Assembly: GCF_963966145.1 (NCBI RefSeq) | Contig: NC_091050.1 | Coordinates: forward strand, 9,300,001-9,364,000 | Length of the DNA stretch: 64,000 nt | Source of the DNA: Tenebrio molitor | Lineage: Eukaryota; Arthropoda; Insecta; Coleoptera; Tenebrionidae | Direction: 5' to 3' | Part shown: one piece after another, positions 10,935 through 23,537 of the stretch | Layout of the letters: each line of letters begins with the position of its first letter | Position numbering within the stretch: the stretch's first letter is position 1 | Made by a program: the position numbers and the translations under genes | Notes under the pieces: model-generated | The model's database searches: none | What the model saw: only the letters and a program-made list of their open reading frames with translations | What the model was told of the DNA's origin: nothing

Positions 10935-11116
10935 TATCGAGTGTTTTTTTTTTAAATTTCACCTCGTAGTAGGCGTTGAAGAGTCGATTGTGAACGCACC
11001 ACTCGTGTAAAACGTAAGATTTAAACAGCTGATCCGTGATCCCTAACCTGTATAGTGCGTTCACAATCGACTCTTCTACGCCTACTATGAGGTAAAATTT
11101 AAACAAACACCCGATA
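10935..11116. mobile_element. Family A hairpin element, copy 3
   Basis: Starts TATCGAGT and ends ACCCGATA. It is very like copy 2 and lies at the same place within the next outer repeat, which indicates duplication of the whole unit. The arms contain AGTCGATTGTGAACGCACC and its inverse. Confidence 0.7.
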
Positions 11117-11241
11117 CTTTCAGTTAGATTTTTGTATAAAACTATAAATTCTCTACAAGTGTATTATACAAAAATCTAACTGAAAATATTTCAAAGTTCG
11201 GCAGCTTTAGTATAGTTTCAGATTTTTGTATAAAACTTTAT

Positions 11242-13311
11242 AGAGCCTGAAGAATAATAAATAAAAAAAATTAAAGGAATTTTAAATCTTGCTTGGATCC
11301 TGATTTTAGTTATTTGTACATCAGGGCCGCGAAATCATTCTTTTACGTACCGAGAGAAAAATTGTCGCCGAGGCGTCTTGCGGCCGAGGCATACAATTTC
11401 GAGAATGTTAAAGGATTTGACGGTCAAGGTGTACACAATACTGTTCACCGTTATAATATTTTTATCAAGATTTATAATTTTTTGACTCATTACGTATTCC
11501 ACGTATTATTTCCTCTTTTATTTCGTTGACTCTGTTAAAGCAACAAAAAATTTTTCAAAATGGTCGAAAATCCGATGTTAATGTTAACATTAATAAAGAT
11601 ATTGTTTAATTAACTAATTGTTTATTTTAAATGAAGGAAATAATATTTTCCAAGAGGAATAACAAACCTAGACATTGTCGTACTGAAACGTTCCATTTAA
11701 AAATACTTTCTGAAAAAAATTAAGAGTTGTCTATTTCAGGGAGATGATAGTTTATTGTGTGCTACGTAAATGCTGTTTAAAACCTTCAGAATAACCTGCA
11801 TGTACTATTACGGGCAAAAAAAGTCGGACATCAACGTCATTGTCTTGACTTTTAATGTGAAATAACCCTTATCTGATTCTAACCCTACTTTGAATTGATT
11901 GACGTTGTCATTAAGTATTGTAGGTTGCAGGGAATGATTGTAAGTAAGCATGTAGTGAATATTTATTTAATACAAAGTCCCAATCGAAATCTACCTTTAT
12001 CAAAACAAAAGGGCATTTGAAAAAGGAAAATAGGAGTATAAAATAAATTTTTAAACTGTCAGCTAGAATAGTGTCAAAAAAAAAGACAATAAAGCTTGAA
12101 CTACATCGAATTTTTCAAAACTGACAGAAATTTAGTTAAATATATGGAATGAGCCTTCAAACAAATAGTGCATGACAATTAAATGAATAAATTAGCAGGC
12201 TGTAATTATTGTCGTAAACTGTTTCCGTCAAAACTTTTAATCCAATCAGATTGCAGCTAAATCTGAATTTCAGCCAATCACAAGCAAATGAGCGCGGTAT
12301 CGAATAGTGCACTGGTGCATGAACATTCGCTGTCAAGTGCTTGTTATTGGCTGAAAGAAAGAAATGAAAGATATTACCAAAGAATTTATTAAATAATGCA
12401 TATTCCTTGGTCTATTCACGATGAATGTGTGAATATGACATTTAGTAACTTTTTTGGTAATAAGTTAGTAACTACAGAACAAATAAAATTCTCTAATAGA
12501 AACAGATAGCTTTCGTGTTGTTGTTGAGTATTTTTTATTTTTAGAAAATGTTTTTCCAAATCGAATCAGTGTTTATTTACCAATTTTTTTTTTGTTTCAA
12601 TTAAGGTATTGATGGTTTTAAGGAATTTGGATATTTATAAGTAGGTAAAATAAAATAACATACTGGAGTATTTTAAAATTTTAATCAATTTTTGAATATT
12701 TATTTTTTGATTGGAATTTTATGCGTCAACATTGAGTCAATGTTTATTTATTATTTGTTTAATGTGGTTACAATTCCAGCAGAAAAAAAACTATAAGCAT
12801 ACAGAATGAGACAGTCGATTTTTTTTATCTTGTACGTGAATACTTGACATGTGCGAAAATTATTGCAAGAAAAAACGATTTAATTTTAAGACAGTAATAA
12901 AAACAACGTTTAAAATTTTTATTTGTAGTTAAGAAGAATATCCTAACAATAAATCGGTAGTATATTTTAACAAAAACTGTAATATAAAAGCCAGGTAAAC
13001 TAGTAGGTAATCAACACTAATTCTATAGTTCAGAACTAAAAGCATTGATCAATGTCGATTTTTCAAAAAATAGTTGGTGTCTTTTCATCTGTATTTTGAG
13101 TATTTAAAATTGAATTTTTCGAGAACCATCGACGCTTTTAGTTCTGATCTGGGGATTTGAGTATAAATTTAGAAGCTTAAAACCGCTTAAGAATCAAATG
13201 CTATTGACTAGAGATCCGCCACAACAGGCACCAATAATGCAAACATTTGGTAGAAATACAAAAGTACCATTACGACTAATCGGAAGAACAAATGTGCAGT
13301 GTATACGGGAT
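11242..13311. other. AT-rich spacer between genes 2 and 3
   Basis: About 2.1 kb without convincing coding sequence. A 78-codon frame at 11293-11529 has a GC-richer patch (11320-11440) but no family resemblance and no splice context I can defend. TTTATT at 12918-12923 is a possible but distant poly(A) signal for gene 3, which reads leftward into this region. Confidence 0.45.
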
Positions 13312-16300
13312 TTACCAGATAAGACACTTGTGCACCGGATTCATGGGTGATCCTACAGGACAGTTAAAATCCTTGGCAAAATACTCCGAATTCATAAGCG
13401 GCACATTAATCCTGTAGTAATTGGGCGAATGGTACCGGTCCATAATGTTAATTTGAAGTTCTTCGCGTCTCTCTACGTCGCACCACGTATTCCCGGCAGA
13501 TATCCAAAACATTTGCTCCGGCGTGTATGGCAACCCTGGCAATGTGCGTTCCGGTTGATGTTTATTAACCCATTTCTTGTAGGCTAAATATGCTTGTTTA
13601 ATGCCGCCATTATCGGCTATATTCTCTCCTTGAGTGTTTATGCCGTTCAACTGTAAAGAGAAAATTAAACAGACGTTGGACCCTCCGTCGCTCGCTCACG
13701 TTTAAATTTATCCCAGGGACTGTGATGTTGCTATATTGGTCTATAATGCACTGGGCTTTCACGTCGAAGGCTGATTTCGTCTTGGGCTGCCACCAGTCCA
13801 CCAAATTACCATCTTTATCGAATTGTCGGCCCTCGTCGTCGAAACCGTGAGTGATCTCATGGCCGATTATGTATCCGATTGCACCGTAATTCATATAATG
13901 GGGTCTGCTGTTGTCGAAGAAGACGCCCTGCAGAATGCTAGCAGGAAACTCTACACGGAATTAGTCAATGAAAGTGGTTCTGTATTTGTGATCGTTGCCA
14001 ACAACTTGCGATATTTATTGCAAGAAATGCCACGAGTGATGATAAAAATTATTTCAAATTTTTTAAAAAAGGTTTGAAGGGGTTTTAAAAGTGTAGATTT
14101 ACGAAAGAAGTTAAATTTAGAGTTCTATACTGCTCGAGCACCTCTTATCTGTTGCAGTTTGAAGAATTTATCGGCGCCAGAGAAATCCAAAATTTTGGAG
14201 AATTTTTGAAATTGTTTTCTTGATTCTTCTTCTGTCTATCTGTTTTACATGAAGGTTTAAGTTTCTAAACATCAAAAACATAGCATCATAGTTTTTATCT
14301 GTTATCAAAAAGTAGAGACCCCAAAATTTTTTCCCTTGAAACATTTTCTGCAATTCTATCGCAAAATTTGAACAGAAAATAATGTTGCTAATAACATCTT
14401 CCTTTTTCTTACCTATGCTGTTTTCACTTTGGTCATAGAAAGCGTTGGTAACAGTAGCATGGGCATGATTCCGCCAATCGTCTTTGCTCGATGGATTGTC
14501 AAGTCTCTCGTAGAAGACTCGCTGTGTGAAAAGCGTCACATTCATCATAGACTCTAGATACTTCAAAGGATTCACAGTAAGCTGAAAATCGACACCGTGA
14601 AAAATCACCAAATCCACGAGTACCACTCACATTGGCATAGTACTCGTCAATCTTTTTGTCGTCCAGGAGCTCATCTGGATACGCTATGTGTGCGCTCATT
14701 GCCTTTGCTTTCTCGAGAGCGTGTTTTCTGGTAATTTCGTCCATCCAGTCCACCGTTTGTAACACTTCTCTGAACTGCTCTTGAATATTGTTGACAATTT
14801 CAAGCATGGTGTTTTTGGCCTCCTTTTTAAAAAAGTGCCGAACGTAAAGTGCCCCACTTGCTATGTATATCCTAAAATTGGCTCAAATATGTAGATTTTA
14901 ATTCAATTCAAATGACTCTCACCTTTTGGGCTTAAGTATGCACTCCTTCCATCTTGCGTCTCGTTCTGATCTACCCGACAGAACCTTGGAAAACCCTAAT
15001 TGCAATCTCCGCATGTCGTCAGTCAGATATGTGATGAGGCCTTTGACCACCTTCCAAAACATATAATTCGCCATTGTCCTAAAATCTCACTTTATCACCC
15101 ATCCAACTATATTTACTCGTCAACCTCTTAGGAGTTCCGCGGATGACTTTTTCCAAGTCTTTGAAGTACTGCGGTAGAGTCACAGTAATGTAGTCGTCGT
15201 AGGTCATAATCTTGACCGGTTGCAACATCACGTTGATGTAGGTCAACCAAGGGACGTAGGGAAATTCTTTTTCTAACTGTTTGATCGTGTACGGATTGTC
15301 CTCGAGTGAGGAGTTGCGTCTCTTTTCGGAAGGCACTGTAATCTTAAAGTATTCTTTTGAAGTTGTTTAGAGATGACGTTGGCGACTTACTCTAGTTATT
15401 GCAATGTCTAGCTCGATCACGTCTCTCATTTCTTTGTGAGCTGCCTCCTCTTCGGCTCCAAAGCCTTTGGCGATTTTTACCATGTAGTCGTAATAGGCCC
15501 GGACAAGGGTTTCGTTGAAGCCTCGACGCATGATTTTGTCAAATGAGACGATGAAGGGTTGGTCGAGCTGGAATAAATAATCAAAGACCTTCGTCAACTT
15601 CAGTTCGTACAAACAAAGAACGTAACATTTTTAAAGATCACGTCTCCTAAAGCAAGGCATGTACAGAGTGATCCAAAATTCCGTATTTACGTAAGTACGT
15701 TGTTGAGAAAAGGAAAATGTGAAAACGATTCTCACATTGTCAATATCGGACAAACGTTAGTTGACGCCACGCCACAAGGGCACCAAGGTGCCCATACCGT
15801 TTTTTTTTTAAATCTTGTTTAGACTGGCACACTTCTCCCCACAAGTACTTTATATGTCCCTAATTATTAGATTGTCCCATTTTGTTGTTTCTTGTGGACT
15901 GACCGTGAGGGTGTCTTTGGAGGAGTCCGAGACGTTGGGGGAGACATTGAACTCGAAGAAGATGTTGGAGTTGAAACCGAATTTCATGAATTCGTAGATG
16001 GTGTGGGTCCAGTCGAAGCCCCTCTCGTTCCACCTTTGCCCCTCGACCACCGGCCAGCCCCCCATTCCTCTGAGTGTCCTTTTGAGGTCCTCCACCGAGT
16101 GCGCCTCGATTTCCGTGGTGTTCATGCAAGCTTGATAAATAGATTTGACAAGAACAAAAGCCCTGGTATCGGTTTCTTTGATGGGTTTCTCCAGCAGCGT
16201 CCGCATCTGCTCATCCACCGTGTCGCTGCAAGATCGGGTATTAAATCGTAAATTATCCAAAAATGTCCGGGGAAGCCCACCTCACCAACGAGAACGATGA

Positions 16301-16807
16301 TATACTAGACTTGTATTGGGGGAGGGCCGTGTTCTTTATGAAATTCGCGCAACTGAACTTGTAAAAGTCCTGGCAGGGGTCGATATTTAAATCCACTTTC
16401 TGGAGGACTTCGGCTGCGGTTTGGATGCAGCTGGGGCTGAGACACACTTCGGAAGTTTTCCCGGCTGCAAATGCGATTTATGTGGCTTCGTTCGATTCCG
16501 AGTGGTTCGCTCACCTGATAATTTCACGGCTAAGATGATTATCACGACAATTATCAGGAGCGTGACCGCCAACAGAAGCCATCTTTCCAGCCGGGTGCGT
16601 CTTTTCCACCACGACGAGTACCTACAACACCGCGATTATGGCAAATGATGGATACGTGGGAAGCGCTGATTTATTCAAATTGAGATTGATGCCTGGAAGC
16701 ACGTTAATTCTTCGATACCGCTGTTGAGATTTTAATGTAGTTTTACGGCTTTTACGTCACTAATTGAAATAAAAATTCTTCCAATGCCTCGTTGCTTACA
16801 CAAACAT
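13312..16807 (-). CDS. Neprilysin-like M13 zinc metallopeptidase (gene 3)
   Basis: Paralogue of gene 2, in tandem with it. Exons in reading order: 16800-16807 (tentative), 16515-16621, 16281-16464, 15904-16225, 15391-15567, 15125-15342, 14923-15078, 14631-14871, 14413-14581, 13700-13950, 13312-13650. With the tentative first exon the product is 723 aa with no stop. It has YSSWWKRRTRLER, a membrane anchor at about 17-35, DPCQDFYKFSCA, NAFY at 517-520, FPASILQG at 529-536, HEITH at 558-562, ENIADNGG with zinc ligand E620, and a C-terminal CLIW. All catalytic positions are kept, so it should be an active ectopeptidase. Introns are short except 15568-15903 (336 bp) and 13951-14412 (462 bp). Exon layout equals that of gene 2 and lacks gene 1's extra intron. 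The body is certain; only the start (an 8-nt exon ATG TTT GT before a GTAAGC donor) is weak and could be replaced by another upstream exon. Confidence 0.9.
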
Positions 16808-18375
16808 TAAAATGAAATTGTTCCATCACGACGTTACGGCTTGCCGGAGGTGTTTAATTTATATCTAACACCGATCTAAATTACAAATAGTCTAAAAATA
16901 CAAATTAAAACTGATCGATTGGTTATAAATGGGTTAGTGTGTCATGTCTAATGTAATGCCAGACATGATCACAATTCATCTGGCATTACGATTCGATGAA
17001 ATGATCAAATCGTCAATTTAAACGTTAAATAATTGCACGGATTAAATAAATAAACCCTCGGTACGGAGCTGTTAATTCCAATAACAATAACGACAACGAG
17101 AGAGGCGATAAATTTGCTTTATTTGCACAATAGTCTTCAGTGATTTACGTTCCAACTGTAATAATTCATGATCGCACTAGTTTTCATTTAGAAAAATTTC
17201 TTTCTGATTCAATGTTGAATGAGGAGTTGATTTACGTAGTCGTGGCCTGGACGTTTTGTTTCTTGATCGAGGCAGCTTGCTTTGTGTTGTACTGAATTAA
17301 TTAGGAACTGAATGATCAATGATATCACTGGCGTAATAATTAATGTCACAAGATCAAACGTATCATGTGATGAGTAAGTAACCGTGACCAAATTAATTAA
17401 TGATCTGTAAGTGCGAGAGGGTGCCATTAAAATAAGGGAAGCGGAATGGGACCGGGAGGGTGATTTTGCATCACCCATCTAGACCAGTTTGTTTATCGTC
17501 AAGAGTTGTAAACTTTTTTTTTACCTTTTTATTGCAACATGTTTTAAGACTAGGCGGTTAATTGTGGGAGTTAGTGTAAGAAATTAGTAACGGTTCTGGG
17601 AAAGTGTAATTGTAAAATTGATTTTTTTTTCTTCAAATCATGACTTGTAAACAAGTCGCTAATGATGGTTTTTAATTATTTCTGACAGGGGTTTAAATTT
17701 GGTAAACTGAGTGATGAGAAAATTATGGGTGTTCCTAAAACGTCTAATTTCGTGACGTTAATTGCACTACTTCTAATTTGAATGTCGTTTCGACTGTGTT
17801 TAAGTTAATTAAATTCGGATAATTAAGTGTAGAACGAGAGTGATTTCTTTTTGAGTGTTTGAATTAAGAAAAATGAGGAAAAAATCCTGGTTCGGCCAGA
17901 AATTAATAACATACCTACACTTTTAGAAACTAATTTACTTTTAGACAAGCGAATTAAATTAGACGACGTGATATATTTAATTTTTATTTTACATTTTTAG
18001 TTATATAGACCAGTCTTCTTACTTGAATTATTATGTTTAATTTAAATGTAGTTTTAACTACATTTAAGTTAAAGATAGTGAGTGTGATTTATTTTTGTCT
18101 GTTAACATTAAAAAACTTTTTAAAAAGTTTAATTTTAGAATATAATTATAATTAGAATATAAATTTAGAAATTACATATTCCTGTGATGAGAATAAAAGT
18201 AGGAAGTCAAAGTTTTATTTAAGAATATAATATTGGAATCAAAGAAGTTACAATAGTTAATTTTGACTCAACTTAATTTTTATTACGAGGGAGATTTTTA
18301 TATTAATTACCTAGCTATGAAGGAAAAGAGTTGGGAGAAAAATAATATTTTATTTTTCAACATATGATCCATTAA
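16808..18375. promoter_or_regulatory. Upstream flank of gene 3, then AT-rich spacer
   Basis: Likely holds the promoter of gene 3 near its right-hand side of the gene, but no TATA box is evident. A short hairpin lies at about 16951-16987 (GTAATGCCAGA with its inverse, 11-bp stem). The remainder to 18375 is AT-rich with no supported gene. Confidence 0.35.
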
Positions 18376-18503
18376 GGGCCGGTTTCACCAACACCAGTTA
18401 AAGTTAACTGTAGGATAAAATATACGAAAATATTGTAATAACAATAGATAACGAAGCATTTTAACCTACAGTTAACTTTAACTGCCGTTGGTGAAACCGA
18501 CCC
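18376..18503. mobile_element. 128-bp hairpin MITE, PIF/Harbinger-like
   Basis: Nearly 39-bp inverted arms beginning GGGCCGGTTTCACCAAC and including AGTTAAAGTTAACTGTAGG. TAA flanks both ends, a 3-bp TWA-type target duplication. It lies just beside the dead mariner but shares no ends with it. Confidence 0.75.
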
Positions 18504-18539
18504 TAACGGTAACACATTTATTCCAACGTTTTTCTAATA

Positions 18540-19511
18540 AGGCTATGCCTTCAAAAAAATCCTTTGATAAGTCTTCAAACATTTCTCTACCCCTTCTTTC
18601 GGGTATTCATCCGAAAAAAAATACGCTTGTGTTTTTTTTTTAATTCAGGAAAGAGATAAAGTCACTGGGTGCTAAATCTGGGCTGCAGGGTGGATGCTCT
18701 ATCTCTATAAAGTCGCACTCGTCGATTACTTCACGGACTTGGCGAGCTTTGTGAACTTTGTAATTCACGAAACAGAATAATCTTTTGGAGACTTTTTTTG
18801 CTACTCGTATATGGCAGTTTTCAACTTTCTGATTGTTTCCTTATAGACTTCTTTTGTTATTGTAAAGCATTTTTTTCATGTACTCAGTCAATAAGATTCC
18901 TTCTAGATATATCCAAAAACACTGTCGCCGTCAGCTTTCCTAGTGAATTCTGTGTTTTTGCCTTTTTTGACGATGGCGATCCCTTGTGAACCCATTGCAT
19001 GGATTCTTATTTTGTCGGTGGATCCCAGTAATACACCTACGTTTCATCACCTGTTACAGTTTTCGAAAAAAGCTCTTCGTCGTCAGACAAAGCCCCCAAG
19101 TTTTCTTCGCAAATATGTTGCCGACACAGTTTTTGTTTTGGATTAAGCAATTTAGGAATCCAACGTCCTTAGACCTTATTCATTCCTAAATCTTCATGCA
19201 AAATTTTAATACTGCAGCTTCCGATGTCACTACTTCATCGACAATCATTGAAACTCTTATTCTTTGATCTGCTAAGACTAAAACCTCAACTTTTTCATGT
19301 TTTCGTTGGTTCTTGAGTCACCTTGAATAGATTCCCTACCCCATCGAAATTGTGTGCACCAAAATGTTATCGTAAAATATGATGGTACATCTTCCCCATT
19401 CACATTAATCATCCTCTGGTGAATATTCTTGGGTTCATTTTCTTCACTGGTCAAGAATTTGATTACGCTTCTACATTCTAGCTGAATTTCACTCATTTTG
19501 TTAGTGATCAA
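18540..19511 (-). pseudogene. Dead mariner transposase
   Basis: A degenerate Tc1/mariner-superfamily transposase lies on the minus strand. The N-terminal helix-turn-helix part starts near 19496 (MSEIQLECRSVIKFL, then WGRESIQGDSRT). The first catalytic block GDET is at about 19041-19050, followed by a stop where W is expected. The last block HPPCSPDLAPSDF is at about 18657-18695. Between the second and third catalytic positions the spacing is 34 residues, as in true mariners (D34D), but the second Asp is replaced by Val (VNYKVHKAR). Several frame changes and stops break it. It cannot make active transposase. I could not find its terminal repeats with confidence. Confidence 0.88.
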
Positions 19512-19589
19512 AAGAGAATCTTAATTTGAATTGTGGTATTTCAGAAATAACGAAGAGAGATTCTTTAGGTTTAATTGTTACAGCGAAAG

Positions 19590-19799
19590 TATCGGGTGTT
19601 CATTTAAATTTATCCTCAAAAGTTGGCCTTGAAGAGTCGATTGTGAACGCACCACTCGTCAGTCTGGAGAATAAAAATACAAACAACCCAGAAAGTGAGG
19701 TTAGATTTAAACAGCTGATCCGTGATCTGTAATCCGTGGTGTGTTCACAATCGACTCTTCAACGCCTCCTTTGAGGATAAATTTAATGAACATTCGATA
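19590..19799. mobile_element. Family A hairpin element, copy 4
   Basis: Full-length copy of about 210 bp. It begins ATCGGGTGTTCATTTAAATT and ends in the inverse. Inner arms are AGTCGATTGTGAACGCACCA and its inverse. The asymmetric centre (AAAGTGAGGTTAGATTTAAA, then a CAGCTGATCCGTGATC box) gives the element an orientation. Confidence 0.75.
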
Positions 19800-21823
19800 T
19801 ATCGGAACGAAGAATGAAAAAAACGTTCATAAATTAAATAAAAAATTAATTTTTGTTTGACTAGTTCTTAGGTTTGGCTTCTTATGTCAGTTTAACATAA
19901 CACTGTCTTAGAAAAAAAATCTTTCATTTTTAGAAGATTTACATTCTCTAAGTACTGCAGTCCCTGTCGAAACAACTTTGTCAGATGTATTAAAATTAGG
20001 ATGAATGAGAAATTCCACTTAATAATTCATTAAATACTAAAGTAAAAAACATAATTACATAAACATTTTTGTTTTATAATACAAAAATTTCCGATAATAA
20101 AGTAAAAAATAACTTCAAAATGCTTATCTTTACGCTTTTCAAAATATTATGATAAATTGAACAATCATGTTTTTGACAACTGAAAAATCTTTCTGTTCTC
20201 TAAGATTTGTGTTGATTTATTTTATGGTTACTTTTTTGTTTGAAAATAAATTATCATAAATGTAATAATAATAAATTAATATTTATTTATCCAACTTTCT
20301 ATTTCATTTTTAGATTGATCTTATTTTAGATTTGCTAATCTAAACTAATCTAAACTTGAAACATTTTTTGACTTTGAGAGATTATTAAATAATTTTAAAT
20401 TATAACATTTTGATGATTATTCATATCATTGTGAAATATTTTAAACGTATTTTGTCACTTTTAGGCTCACCTTATACATTATGTATACGTTATCATGACG
20501 TATTGTCCTCATGTATGAGGCTGTGACATTACAGTTGCCTTGACTTCTCTTTGCCACACTTTGCTATTATTAGACTAAATTGAATTTTTTTAGCAAATAC
20601 ATTTTTACACTAGAATGAAAATACATAACGTATATGTTTGGTTTATAATTTCTATACAAAAACATTCTTCAAGTTCAAGTTCAAAAATCTTAACAGTGAA
20701 GAAAGAGTACAATGTTATGCGTTCATATTTGGATCTTTACTGATTTAGATACTTGGATTCTTGGATTTGATTTAAATTACACTTGGTGCATTATGAATTA
20801 AAAATTACAACAACTGAGTAAATAAATTATTAACTTGTGGAAATATCACTGATTTATAATTAATTATGATTACAAAAACTAATTCAACTTGACAAATATC
20901 TAAAAAAAATAATTTCAATTATCTCTTTTGTCAGCGAAGGCCGTTTAACAATTTTAATTGATTTATAATAAAACACGCGTGTTAACAAGCCAGTTGTGAA
21001 CAAACATAGATAAATTAACAATAATTCGGAAGTGGGATTTCAGCTCCACTAGTTTACAGTAAATAAAACGCATATCCTGGGAACCTGCGTATCTCACACG
21101 ATCTAACATAAATTTTGTTTAATTTAGTCACAATTGAAGTTTCAGTCGTAAATATTTATGATACCTTGTATACCTGATGCAAGGTAAAACGCTACATACA
21201 AAAAAATATTTAGAAAAAATTGAAACGGTACTATTCTTAGAAGTCAGCTCCTTTAATCTCAATCATTATAAAATTTCTTTCAATTCTGTTGACCATTCAG
21301 TGCACAAAAATGACACACTTTAACCCGACTGCCATGAAATTGATTTCTCGGCCTGCAGCTACCGAAATCCACATCTCAAATCAGAAGACACGTTTTGTGC
21401 GTGCACTGCCATTACATAACATTTATTTACTTTACGCATAGAAACTCTGCATTAAACAAAATTATACCCTACTTCCGGCGGAAGACGATTTGCCTTTGTG
21501 TGATGTTGGCAATAAATTTCGCCAACTCTATAAAATACGACTGACATTAATTTAAATCTTAGCAGCGAATGTGTTTTCGTTGTAACGTGAACTGCCATAA
21601 ACAAAATGTGTCAACTTATGTCAAATTAGAAGAAAAAACTCGCCGAAAAAATTACATAACAAGCGTCACGCCGCCAGATGGAAACCATCAATTAAAAAAT
21701 TAAAAATCGCGGGTTTGTGTCACAGGAACGGTCTCAAAAAAGGGGAAAAATATTTTTGGGTCTTTGCAGTTTTCCAAATTTGATGTGGTGGTTTTGAAAA
21801 AAAAAAACACAACAGAAACTTAC
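19800..21823. other. AT-rich non-coding stretch
   Basis: No supported gene. The stretch to 20960 is very AT-rich; 21200-21720 is more balanced but has no defensible exon. Confidence 0.5.
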
Positions 21824-21863
21824 TTTGCTTTTGAACTTTGCTCGTTGATCATCGTTTGACACT
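21824..21863 (-). promoter_or_regulatory. Possible initiator and short 5' exon
   Basis: On the minus strand an initiator-like TCAGTG (A at 21863) follows a CCAAT-type GATTGG. It is followed 40 nt later by a strong donor, CAAA|GTAAGT. No TATA box and no correctly placed downstream element are seen. This is speculative. Confidence 0.15.
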
Positions 21864-23537
21864 GACCAATCGCACTGGTGCAAACGTTTGTTTGCAAATT
21901 TTTTTTGAATCGGGATCTGCACCCGCTTGAACACTTTCAACTTGTAACAAACACAACCAACAAATTGACTTAACTTTTCAGCCCCACTCCTGTGGACGAG
22001 CGCACATGGATCCTGCAGTAGCAGAACAAAGATGAACACTTTCAGCTAATCGCATTTCAGTGTTTGCCGATGCGATTAGACGATTTGCAAAAATCGAATG
22101 TAATTGCTTGCGTGATGTATAATTGCTGGTTGATAAAAGGAGAAAATTTGCATAATATGTATTTAGGACTGCGGAATTATACGTCGGGTACATGCTAGGT
22201 GACTATTATCGGAACACAACAAACATACCATCTGCAATTTTAAATGACGCTGTGACCCGCACGCCTATGGCATAAAATGCATTTTAATTTAGACCGTGAC
22301 AGCTTCAAGGATACGCTCCTGGTACATTCGCTGCTGTCATTTATCGCGTGTTTAATTAACTCACCTGAGCCAACAAGTGCTTTGTCAGCTGGTTCCAAAA
22401 TTGAAAAACGAGCTTTACTAATCCGCGGCGCCGGCAAAGGTCGCAAAGATCAACGATGCTCCAGTAGAATCTGGAATGGAGGAAAGCCAGGAATTTTTTT
22501 ATTTCCGCGAACAAATTCGGCCCTCGATCATTTGCATTATCCCGAAAGACGAATTGGATGAAGTCGTACATATGAAAAACACTGAAACGTTACAGACGTC
22601 TCTGTTTTATCTCACGTCAGGCCGACACATTTGCCACTGTTTTTCTTTTCTCTGCAAAATGAGTGATGCTAAACAAGAGCAAGAGTGCGAGGGAGCCAAT
22701 TCCCTAATTGGCGGGAAGCGCTCTCGGGATTCGAGTGCCGCCCACATTTTTTAAAATATTTCAAGTCGGTGCGATTATCTAATAATGGATATAATTTCAG
22801 TTTGATTGGTTTTTTCCTCGCGTTTGTGCGCGCGAAGCGTGAACCGGAATGGTTCAAGCAGTAAACGCCTTTTCCCGAAAAAATTCTCAATGCCATTTTC
22901 AGATTCTTGCAGTAATTTGATACATTCGTTTTTTGTGTTTTTTTGCGTTGATCTCGTTAGTTCATAACCCATTTATACTTGTAGCAAGTACGAAGTTAAA
23001 AATGAAACTCCGTAATTGTGATGAAGGAGATGTAGTACTAGAGTAGATCGCTTTACGAGGAGCATTAACCCCGAGTAATTTCAAATATCCACTTTGATGT
23101 CAGAGGTCGCTAGTTGCGAACATATGGCTTTAAACTTACATCATTGCACATTTTCCTTATCAAAGAAAGGTTTACTGAAGCTGAAAATTATAGATTAGAG
23201 ATCATCCTGGACAGTTCATAGAAATTTCAAGCGAAATTTAAAAAATCTATTTATTTGTGTAGTTTAAATTAGAACGCTTACTAGGTACCTGTCTGATCTG
23301 TAAACCACACTTTTGTTGAGATCTAATATACACAAAGATGTAGAGTGTATTATGGAAATTAATGCGAATATTTCAATAATAAAATTTATCAATTTTTCTT
23401 TAAAATAATTGTTCGAATCGTATTTTCTCTTCTTCATTTTAAGGAGTCGTTCGAAAGCTAGTATCAAAAAACATAACGAAAATAAATTCTTATTGAAAAA
23501 AATTATCGAATATAAATTCTTATAATGTGGTGAATTA
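21864..23537. other. Balanced-composition non-coding stretch
   Basis: Several frames of 65-95 codons overlap here on both strands (for example around 22277-22754), with no family resemblance and no consistent splice structure. I see no supported gene. Confidence 0.4.

Larger units (their letters stand above)
10611..11241. repeat. Tandem outer repeats, two of them carrying family A insertions
   Basis: An outer element with ends GTTTTATACAAAAATCTAAC occurs three times: about 10611-10857, 10877-11141 and 11163-11241. The first two are each interrupted by a family A hairpin right after CAGCTTTGATATACC. The third is short and reads straight from CAGCTTTAGTATA to the opposite arm, so it looks like the uninterrupted form. 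This is a nested insertion followed or preceded by tandem duplication. Confidence 0.7.

Noticed and set aside
15331..15395. Same alternative acceptor in gene 3
   Set aside because: The TTTAAG acceptor before ATT ACA GTG keeps phase 0 with the AGA|GTAAGT donor and matches gene 2.
16951..16987. 11-bp stem hairpin as a microRNA precursor
   Set aside because: The stem is far too short for a microRNA precursor, and no known insect microRNA sequence was noticed.
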